In this document: positions 1 through 8,759 of the stretch, one piece after another
Numbering within the stretch: the stretch's first letter is position 1
Layout: each line of letters opens with the position of its first letter
Assembly (NCBI GenBank): GCA_032622095.1
Contig: CP136063.1
Location: forward strand, 13,249,814 to 13,313,813
From: Siphonodentalium dalli
Lineage: Eukaryota > Mollusca > Scaphopoda > Gadilida > Siphonodentaliidae
Length of the DNA stretch: 64,000 nucleotides
Reading direction: 5' to 3'
Notes under the pieces: generated by a model
What the model was told of the DNA's origin: nothing
Seen by the model: only the letters and a program-made list of their open reading frames with translations
Databases searched by the model: none
Translations under genes and position numbers: made by a program

Positions 1-1139
1 TCTCTTAGCTGGAGCCTGGGGAATTCTAATATATCTGCAGTTGCTTATGATTGATGAACATTATCACATATGTAAATAATAACACATATATTATGGTGGT
101 GTCAATAAACTTGAATTAAGGCTTCGCTACACTAATATTTGACCTGAGACAAGTCAGTGATATGATAATTAAATTTCTTTTAAATTATTGCCAATATTGG
201 CACATGCGATACATCGAACTGGCCGTCTATCTACATGTTTGCATTAGCTTATATATATACCAGTGATATTTTAGCTTAATGTATTGTTGTGAGGAGCTGC
301 ATATATTTGGCATATTGGTTAGTGTTAAGTGATCCTATTTTAAATATAAAACATATGTCTTACTAATGGGTCATCATAGCAGTCATGGGCCATCATGTCA
401 TAATGACACTCATATCCACTCCATCAGGCATATTGTGCATGTATTGTGATAATAATGTCAAAGTCGGGAAATTCATGCAATGATCTAAGGTCGCGGACCA
501 TGCACTCGTGTATTAAACGCATGCTTTACATGCATATACAGTTAATTGGGTAAATGAAAATGTGCTTACCTGAAGTTAGCTCCTACGGTATATGTGTACA
601 CGAAATTTTAACAAAACACGGTTACTCCATGATAAGAAATACACACATACTGAAATTCTGTACACTTTTGTCAATTTGTCTCTGTATACATATGAAATCT
701 GAAGTTTGTTATGCGACGAGAATCGTGTAGATCTTTGTGGTTTTATTTGGTGTGTCGCGTAACATAGTCATTTTGGAAAATGTCGTTACATATAGTGCAC
801 CTCACATTGAATCGCACAGCCTTTGCCATTTTATACAGAAGAAATAGAAATGAACTGAACAACGTCCCATCTACCGGTACTAGTAAATACAAAATTAATG
901 CCTTGCTTCTTATATATATATGAACGTAGCACATGACACATGATGGTCCCGGGCCGGGCCAACATGCGAAGGAGTCGTCATAAAGTTTAGCAATACATCA
1001 GCCATAATTAGCAGATGAGATAACACGAAGATTAAAACCCATGAATTCCTATATTCTAGGGAGGCCACGTGTCAGTAGTATTGGCGGGCACCCTGGCCCA
1101 CCCGGTTGCTGTCGGACACTCTGGCCCATGGGTCGGATT
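1..1139. other. No gene seen
   Basis: AT-rich sequence with stop codons in all frames. I found no long open frame, no repeat shared with the rest of the window and no recognisable RNA gene. The short open frames here look random. Confidence 0.5.
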
Positions 1140-1379
1140 TATCGGTCCAGAGGTTGTGTTAGATTCCAAAGAGTAAGGTGGGCGCTTCGAAGGGTTTTTT
1201 GACAAAAAAGAGCATAATTTACTAATGCTTCTATTTTTTCTCGGATTCTAATGGCAGTGTGGTAAGCAAGGGCGTTCCCCTTCGCTGGACACACTGAACT
1301 GGACACACACGAATAGGCTCGAAGACGATAGCGCTGTGAAAATATGCATACAAGAGCCATCTTATAGCAGGTTTTGGGT

Positions 1380-1395
1380 GGCCCTGAAAAGGGCC
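1380..1395 (-). promoter_or_regulatory. Histone-type mRNA 3' stem-loop (isolated)
   Basis: On the minus strand the bases form a perfect 6-bp stem GGCCCT/AGGGCC closing a TTTC loop. It is preceded by AAAC and followed by ACCCA. This fits the metazoan replication-dependent histone mRNA terminator, which is bound by SLBP. No histone coding sequence lies upstream of it: the adjoining sequence is a non-LTR reverse-transcriptase relic. A purine-rich U7 site is not obvious downstream. It may be the tail of a lost histone gene, part of a histone-derived repeat, or chance. Confidence 0.55.
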
Positions 1396-1454
1396 GTTTC
1401 ACGCCAGATCACAATTAAAGTGGATAAGGAGTCTTTATCCATCCTCTTCGTCCA

Positions 1455-3186
1455 ATAGATCGGCTTGTTTTTGTTTCTATATTTGTCAATAATAGATTTC
1501 AGTATAAACATAGTCTTGGGTTCCGTGGTTTTTTCTGAATCCTAATTGGTTATCACTAATAATTGTGTTCACCTCCAGATAATCGTTAATTCGAGTGTTG
1601 ATTATCTTATTGAACAACTTCCCTATGGTATTACTAATAGCTATTGCCCTATAGTTATTCGGGTCCCGGTGATCACCTTTTTTATATATAGCACTAAGTA
1701 CGGAACTGCTCCATTCTGGTGGGTAATATCCTGTGCTTAAAATATGTGATTAAAGAGCTTCACTGTTTCGTCTATCATAGAAGGTATCACAGTTTTGAGA
1801 AACTCGTTAGATATGTTATCTGGCCCGGGAGATTTTTTTTTCAGTTTGGACAAGCTTGAGAGTACTTCGGTTGTGCTTAGAGGTTTGTTGTTTAAATTTT
1901 GGTCGAATTTTGGTTCCCACTCATCTGATCGTTCGCCTGGCATATTTGAGTTTGATTTTTTGTATAATTCCTTGAAAAAGTCTTCCAATTTATCGGGGTC
2001 CGGTTCTATTGATGTTTGATTCTTTCGGACCGTTAAACGGTTTATTGTTCTCCAATACTCTTTTGGGTTGTCATTTTCTAACCCATTTAGGCTTTCAACC
2101 ATCTTCTGTATGAACTGTTTATTTTGTATTTATTTAGTTTCTTGTATTTCTTTCTGGCTTTGAAATATCGCAAAATGAGTTGTCGATCAAAGGGAGATCT
2201 TTTTATGTCAGCAAATGAGTTCGACATTTCTTTCTTTGCAACTTTGCAGTCAATATGAAACCATTTACGTTTTTTATTTCTTATTTTGTTCTTGTGTGCC
2301 TTAATTGGCTTTGTACATTGGTCGTTGATATCTCTATGTATGTCCGCCATATATGATACGCATTTCGCCGTACCTTCCGTTGTATTCGGAAAAACTTTAG
2401 ATTTGAATACTGCTAGCCTGTGTCTGATGTTCGCGCTATATATCATCATCATCATCATCATCGGAACAAGTCATTTGACTTTTAGTTCCGCTACAATTGA
2501 ATAAATTATTGGATTTGCATAATATGCATATTAGTGTGAGTATATCATTTGACGTATTCGTAATCATACTTCAAGTGATAGAAGTAAGCGTCTATGTTAG
2601 TCTTAAATTCATCCAGAGATTTTAGTTGAACGATATGGTCTGGTAGACTATTCCAAGACGAAACCACACGCTGCGTGAAGAAGAATTTTCCTACATTCTT
2701 GTTGAACTTTTGTCTATATAATTTCCTGCTATTTCCTCTTGTTGTTGTGTATGGAGACATTTGAAAAATGCAACTGGTGTCCAAATTGTAATGTCCATTT
2801 AACATCTTATATGTCTCAATTAAATCTCCCCTGAATCTTCGATATTTAACTGACATCAAGTTGAGTTTAATTAGTCTCTCTCGATACTCTAGTTTTCTGA
2901 ATTGGGGAACCATTTTAGTTGCTCTCCGTTGTACTTGTTCTAGTGCAATGCATTGGTATTGCAGGTGTGGATCCCATGCCGTATTGCAGTACTCTATTAT
3001 TGGTCGAATCATGCTGATATAGATTGCCCGAAATATATGGCTATTAGTGCACAGTCTCTGCTAGTTTTGGTCCATAAACGTTTGCATCTTGGCTTTTGAA
3101 ATTTGTGTTTATTTATTCTTTGTTGGCTCGTATTATATTCAATTATAATGTGTATGGATAGTGGACAATGATCAAAAAGTTCACTG
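1455..3186 (-). pseudogene. Non-LTR retrotransposon relic (endonuclease end, linker, start of RT), with nested insertion
   Basis: Read on the minus strand from 3180, the frame first gives the end of an endonuclease domain (ELFDHCPLSIHIIIE). After the nested element at 2444-3038 comes a basic linker (NIRHRLAVF, KKRKWFHIDC). Then come the pre-RT block (NDNPKEYW, KKKSPGPDNISNEFLK) and the first RT motifs (PPEWSSSVLSAIYKKGD, NNYRAIAISNTIGKLFNKII, ISDNQLGFRK). The catalytic YxDD region and everything after it are missing, since recognisable homology stops near 1455. The frame shifts near 2105 and 1738, and again near 1497. The family resembles CR1/Jockey-like ORF2. The copy is dead. The 5' side is cut by the foldback element starting near 3186. 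Confidence 0.85.
2444..3032 (-). mobile_element. 5'-truncated non-LTR retrotransposon copy nested in another
   Basis: The minus-strand frame from about 3032 to 2545 encodes the C-terminal region that follows RT in CR1/Jockey-like elements. Typical blocks are MIRPIIEYCNTAWDP, LEQVQRRATKMV, RLIKLNLMSVKYRR and FFTQRVVSSWNSLPD. It ends at a stop at 2545, followed by an 80-nt 3' UTR and a (GAT)n tail at 2444-2461. The insert is flanked by ATATAT at 2438-2443 and at 3033-3038, which fits a 6-bp target-site duplication. Joining the flanks restores the reading frame of the host element. The 5' truncation is usual for target-primed reverse transcription. Confidence 0.85.
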
Positions 3187-3469
3187 GGATGTTACGCCAG
3201 CTTTTGAAGTAATGACCACTTTTGAAGTAGGTCTCCACTTTTGAAGTAAAAAACGCCAACTTTTGAAGTACCTCACCACTTTTGTAATAAAATCGCCAGC
3301 TTTTGTAGTAAAGTGAGGTCTCCGCTTTTAAAGTAAAAAACGCCAGCTTTTGTAGTAAAAAAACTAGGTCTCCACTTTTGTAATAACAAAATTAAATCTT
3401 TTGAAGTAAACTGACTCAGTACATTTTGACGGGCGCTGAACGATTTTCATGACAAAGTCAACCCGATAA

Positions 3470-4075
3470 TCCATAGTGGCTATCGCCCATACGAGTGTGA
3501 CTTGTGACTGAATATATTTAGTGAGTCCAGTTCCGTGACAAAAGAATCCACACCGTTAATCGAACATAAGAGTGTGACGTTGTTTGAATAGCTTTCAGTC
3601 ATACCAACACGAGAAATCAGTCAATCGCACGTGTGACGTGTACCAAAATGCACTTAGTGAGTCCGGTTCCGTGACAAAAGAATACACACCGGTAATCGAC
3701 CATACGAGTGTGACGTGGTTTGAATAGCTTTCAGTCATGCCAACACAAGAGAAATCACAGTCAATCGCCCATATACGAGTGACGTGTACCAAAAGGCACT
3801 TAGTGAGCCCGGTTGCGTGATAAAATACACACCGGTAATCGACCATACGAGTGTGACGTGGTTTGAATAGCTTTCAGTTAAACTATCACAAGACAAATCA
3901 CACAGTTAATCGTCCATACACGTGTGACGTGTACCAACAGGCACTTAATGACTCCGGTTCCGTGACAAAAGAATATACACCGGTAATCGACCATACGAGT
4001 GTGGCGTGGTTTGTCACAAGACAAATCACACAGTCAATCGTCCATACACGTGTGACGTGTACCAAAACAAAACTG
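3470..4075 (+). pseudogene. Relic C2H2 zinc-finger repeats, left foldback arm
   Basis: Plus-strand frames contain eight to nine degenerate finger starts spaced about 65-80 nt. Examples are HSGYRPYECDL near 3473, HTGNRPYECDVV near 3684 and near 3829, and NRPYTCDVYQQAL near 3905. The H-T-G-N-R-P-Y-E-C-D-V string is a finger linker plus the first zinc-binding cysteine. The second cysteine is usually mutated, and stops or deletions break every finger, so no zinc finger can fold. The linker resembles the leader of the cluster's first finger (HTGNKRHHCDVCGKWF), which suggests a common origin. Confidence 0.6.
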
Positions 4076-5179
4076 TGAAGTTGATTTATCATATTTTGGC
4101 TTCAGTAAACGTGAATCAGTGGACGAATGTGCATGGCTGGTGGATTTAGAGATGTGGTACATTACTAAAATGATAAGACTTTCTTTATAAACTACACACT
4201 TCAAGATTTAAACTAATTGGGGAAATATAAGTGCATGCGATATTTCGGATCAGTGGCCATTAACAATATAGACTACCAACTAGAATATGAACCTATATAT
4301 ATTGTGTTTTGATATGTGCGTTTTGTTGTGTTCTGAGATATCTCAAAATAATTCATCATTGTTTTTATGTTATGTTATCAGTCCATGAGACACCTCAACC
4401 GTCCCTGTCTATAGTACACCACTTAGTCTGACCCCAATTGATAGGGGCAACATAGCAATAGCAAATATGTATACCATCATATATTGTCTTCATGATAGAA
4501 TATTGATTTTATTTATTGACCATAATAAACAAAAAAGATTCAGATAGCATAATTGTTGATGCGGATGAGAGGCGATAAGGGATCAAGCTATACAATATTA
4601 TACATAACTATTCAAGAAATGTAGCGTCTAAGGGGAGGTTGGGGATAAAGTTGTCTAATTATTAGTTCACTACATCAACCACATCGTTCCATTCATTCTT
4701 AATTTTTTTATGCGTTTCATTATGTATTGCTGTGCCTGACAAATCACAATAAAATTATTTGTATTCGTATATTGTGTTGAATAAATTTTGAAAGGAGACT
4801 GAACCTTTTGGCATCAAGAACATTAAGATTTGAAAGTGTAACTTTCCCTGTATAGCGACATAATGCCATCGAATCCGTTAATTTATATACTCAATCATCA
4901 GAGGATATGAGAACCCAACGGTTTCCACACAACATATTACTGGCCCCGTGTTTTATAGCTGGTCACGTTTGACGTAGTTCTAATACTTCGGGTATGTGAC
5001 ATAATTTCAATGATCGAAATTTTTTGTTAATGTCGCCTTCCAGAGACGAAGCTAGCTAATAAACCAAACATTTTCTGCTGTCCCTGACGCGTCGGGTCAC
5101 CTAATTTCGAGGGTATGAAAATGCAATTAAAAGTGAGGCCAAATATACCAACTATTTCCGTTGGAACTACTACATCACC

Positions 5180-5610
5180 TAATTTCGACGAACTATATAT
5201 GTTGTCATGTTACTGGACTGACAAAACGTCATCAGTCTTGTCTGACTCAATGTCACATCAAACTTCTTCTGACAAAGGTCGCACTTGTAAGAGCATTCAA
5301 TTGTGTGGGTTGTCAGGATGACTGGGAACAATCTTATATACTCGTATGATTGGTCACCAATGTGTGTTAATAGCTTAGGCAGGAAAACGAACTCACTAAA
5401 TGCCTTTTGGAACACGTCACACTTGTATGAGCGATGACTCTGTAAATAATATTGTGTTGGTATGACTGAAGGCTATTTGAACCACGTCACACTCGTATGG
5501 TCGATTACCAGTGTGGATTCTTTTGTCACGGAACTGGACTCACTAAATATATTCAGTCACAAGTCACACTCGTATGGGCGATAGCCACTGTGGATTATCG
5601 GGTTGACTTT
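5180..5610 (-). pseudogene. Relic C2H2 zinc-finger repeats, right foldback arm
   Basis: This is the mirror image of the left arm. On the minus strand, finger starts read HSGYRPYECDL near 5600, HTGNRPYECDVV near 5515 and SYKCDVFQKAFSE near 5425. A last one (CSYKCDLCQKKFDV near 5290) keeps both cysteines. Linkers such as LLTHIGDQSYEY are still visible. No finger is complete. The orientation matches the minus-strand zinc-finger genes of the cluster, and the upstream module for such a gene starts right behind the arm. Confidence 0.6.
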
Positions 5611-5866
5611 GTCATGAAAATCGTTCAGCGCCCGTCAAAATGTATTGAGTCAGTTTACTTCAAAAGCTGTAATTTTGTTATCACAAAAGTGGAGACCTAT
5701 TTGTTTTTACTACAAAAGCTGGCGTTTTTTACTTCAAAAACGGGGACCTCACTTTACTGCAAAAGCTGGCGATTTTATTACAAAAGTGGTGAGGTACTTC
5801 AAAAGTGGAGACCTACTTCAAAAGTGGTCATTACTTCAAAAGCTGGCATAACAACCCCGGTTTACG

Positions 5867-6290
5867 GGTAGTGTCTGATAGTCCGACATGTACACATGTA
5901 TATCCGCAGTAAATCTCGAGGAGTGGTAATAATCTATTATCTATATCGAAAATCTGACCTAATTCGAACCGTACTCCATTATTTAACTGTATGTTATAAA
6001 GAAGGATGACGCGTCGATAGAACAAAGTACGACGGAAATAGCGTATTATGTGCGTCTTAATATGTGGTTGTGCACCATCCACGAAACGATATGTGAATAT
6101 ACAGCCTATGTGTGAGTATGTGCATGGATTATAAATAAACGCGGTGTGACTAATTACTGCCCGGACAAGCCCGGGCGGCCCCATGAGCCCACAGGCAGTA
6201 TATTATGTCTTAGGATACATACATGTGAAAATTTAATTGATGTGTAATTAGTCCAGATGTCTGAAAATGGCTCTTCTAATTCTAAAGAGA
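5867..6290 (-). promoter_or_regulatory. Zinc-finger upstream module without its gene (ZNF-a)
   Basis: From about 5867 the sequence aligns with the region in front of ZNF-b (11587-12000) and ZNF-d. Shared strings include AGTGTCTG, CTGACCTAATTCGAACCG, ATGTGGTTGTG, CACGAAACGATA and the hairpin ACTGCCCGGACAAGCCCGGGC. In the paralogues this stretch starts 10-12 bases before the ATG. Here the coding part is absent and the foldback element sits in its place. It is probably promoter and 5' UTR, by position only. Confidence 0.65.
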
Positions 6291-6540
6291 ATATGTGACA
6301 AAATAAGCCTGGCAGATCAACTGATTCTCCCATGTTGAGCCCCAGCGTACAGTCGCGCGTGCAGTTACGCGGATGTACACATAATTTAAATAATTGTGAC
6401 GTAACGATACCGATTGACCTCATTATTTTGTACACTTTGGTGCTATTCATTTTTTAAAGATTCGGAAATTTTCTGTCAAAATTGTGTTTAATCTGCCCGA
6501 ACAAGCATGGCACTTGGAACGGGATATTGTGAAGATTCTA

Positions 6541-7066
6541 TTAAAGATGGATTATCTCTTTAAATAACAAATTTTAAATAGTTGCGTGGGTATAAAATAA
6601 TATATATGAACTGAAGACCTATGTCCGGAAAAGCTTCTATCAATTAATATTATTTTATTTCGAATATTAAATCCGGCCCGTTTATGTTACTATTTTTAGA
6701 ACCGACCATTCGGATGAGACCGTATTGCGATATAGAGTACTGGGCTGTTCCTACGGCTACGCAACGAATGTCAAATGTCACAGATTGGTTGTTTGTATTG
6801 TTTTGTTCCACATATATAAGCGATAATGAGTATAATTAACGTTTATTTGTGACAAAATTGCACAATATAATTTCTGGTCTCTGTTAACAGTAACCACTAT
6901 TGTTCGTTAGCTGAACAAACACACCTTTTTAGACCAGAAAATATTCGAAATAAAATAATATTAATCGATAGAAGCATTTCAGGACAGGAGTCTTCGATTC
7001 AAATGTAATATTTTATACCCCGGTAACTATATAATACATGTTTACAAAGAGATAATCCACCTTTAA
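6541..7066. mobile_element. MITE family A, copy 1
   Basis: A 526-bp non-coding element. It begins TTAAAGATGGATTATCTCTTT and ends with the imperfect complement AAAGAGATAATCCACCTTTAA. The terminal inverted repeats extend inward, with TCCGGAAAAGCTTCTATC matching GATAGAAGCATTTCAGGA. Ends of TTAA suggest a TTAA or TA target. Copies recur at 8133, 24519 and 24779. Confidence 0.75.
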
Positions 7067-8132
7067 GTCTCGAAGTGGCGATATTTTAATCATCGATGTA
7101 AACAAACACTGGAAGAGCAACACGTGGAAATTCAGCTTGGATAAATGTTTTGATCACATGGATTTTTTCATAATTCATTTTACTGGACATAGTTCGGATC
7201 ATCGGAGTTGATAATAGGTAAGATTCTTCTTCATTTTACCGGTTTATATTAACAGCTTCTGCGTGATAACTGCATCGTCGTTGGCAGTTCGTTTCTGTTC
7301 AACTTCAAGTTCAACCATGTTTGAGCCCTAGAAAGTGAAAATAGTTCCGGCTTAGATCGGAACTGTCAGAAATCGCGTGCTCTCACCAGTGACATAATTC
7401 ACAGGTGTGACATCACTTCTAATTCACCGAGAAATCCCTATAAATCATGACTATGTGTGTAATAAAATAAATTATTCATTAAACTTGAAAGTTATTCTGT
7501 ATATGATCAGGCGGAAATTTTGGCACAATATTTTTTAGGTATTGCGTATTTTAAGGACAGTAGACCATAGCTTGTAGATTTATTTGTCACTTTAAAAATA
7601 ATTTTTAGGACAAATCAAGTCAATAATCTCATTTATGATTTTGTTGTAAACGTGAATTTGTTTTAAAATGTTGGGATATGTATATTATAATGAGCTGAGA
7701 AAATATTTAATTGTTTGATGATCACAAGTTTCTTTTGTTCAAATATATTTACAAATACTCCACCATCATGCTCTTGCCCAATTTTGTGCTAGGACCCCAA
7801 GTCACGTTGTAAATTTGTTTACATTTATTTATTTGAGATAAATGATGAATGAGTTTGATGACCAACTGGAAATACCATTTGGTGTTAAATTAGATATTAA
7901 TAAGAATTTTAATCCATTCAACAACATTTCTAATGGGACGATAAACTTTTGTGATAATCTATTTCCTTATTTGAAATTATCATGCCTAAAAATAAGGTGA
8001 AGGACATTTGCAGAATGAGGGCTCCAGAGGGTGAATTTAGTAACGTTAATTGACCATCTGGTGACCCCATTCTGTCCCGATTTAATAGTAGAAATAAAAT
8101 CAACACTAACTTTTCCGGACAGGGTTGTTCAG
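7067..8132. other. No gene seen between MITE A copies
   Basis: AT-rich sequence without open frames of note and without similarity to other parts of the window that I could see. Confidence 0.4.
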
Positions 8133-8724
8133 TTAAAGATGGATTATCTCTTTAAATAACAAATTTTAAATAGTTGCGTGGGTATAAAATAATAGATATG
8201 AACTGAAGACCTTTGTCCGGAAAAGCTTCTATCAATTAATATTGATTTTATTTCGAATATTAAATCGGGCCCGTTTATGTTACTATTTTTAGAACCGACC
8301 ATTCGGATGAGACCGTATTGCGATATAGAGCACTGGGTTGTTCCTACGGCTACGCAACGAATGGCAAATGTCACAGATTGGTTGTTTGTATTGTTTTGTT
8401 CCACAGATATAAGCGATAATTTGTATAATTAAAGTTTATTTGTGACAAAATTGCACAATATAATTTCTGGTCTCTGTTAACAGTAACCACTATCGTTAGC
8501 TGAACAAACACACCTTTTTAGACCAGAAAATATTCGAAATAAAATTAATATTAATCGATAGAAGCATTTCCGGACAGGAGTCTTCGATTCAAATATAGTA
8601 TTTTATACCCCAGTAACTATATAATAATACATGTTTACAAAGAGATAATCCACCTTTAATATCTATTATTTTATACCCACGCAACTATTTACAATTTGTT
8701 ATTTAAAGAGATAATCCATCTTTG
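8133..8724. mobile_element. MITE family A, copy 2 with an extra terminal fragment
   Basis: Bases 8133-8659 match copy 1 almost throughout, including the A/T-rich centre and both inverted ends. Bases 8660-8724 add a second, inverted copy of the left terminus (ATTTAAAGAGATAATCCATCTTTGAA), as if a further copy had inserted at the end and been deleted. The element abuts the 3' end of ZNF-b. Confidence 0.75.
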
Positions 8725-8759
8725 AATGTCACAAACTCCATTTGATCCAAGAGATGCAT

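Larger units (their letters stand above)
3186..5866. mobile_element. Large foldback (inverted-repeat) element with relic zinc-finger repeats in its arms
   Basis: The left end (about 3186-3620) and right end (about 5420-5866) are reverse complements over several hundred bases. The outermost part of each arm is a degenerate tandem of the words CTTTTGAAGTA, CCACTTTTG and CGCCAGCTTTTG. Further in, both arms carry the same zinc-finger-like repeats, running from the ends toward the middle. The middle (about 4090-5150) has no recognised gene. Terminal sequences read roughly TGTTAYGCCAGCTTTTGAAG. I could not define a target duplication. The right end stops exactly where homology to a zinc-finger upstream module begins. 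It could be a foldback transposon or a palindromic rearrangement of an old zinc-finger locus. Confidence 0.7.

Noticed and set aside
1139-1402. 87-codon minus-strand frame overlapping the histone-like stem-loop
   Set aside because: It starts within the stem-loop region, has no recognisable motif and is not preceded by coding-like sequence.
3595-4092. Frames of 64-83 codons in the left foldback arm as a host gene
   Set aside because: They are antisense or broken readings of the relic finger repeats.
8144-8404. 86-codon minus-strand frame
   Set aside because: It lies entirely inside MITE A copy 2, and the matching part of copy 1 has no such frame.
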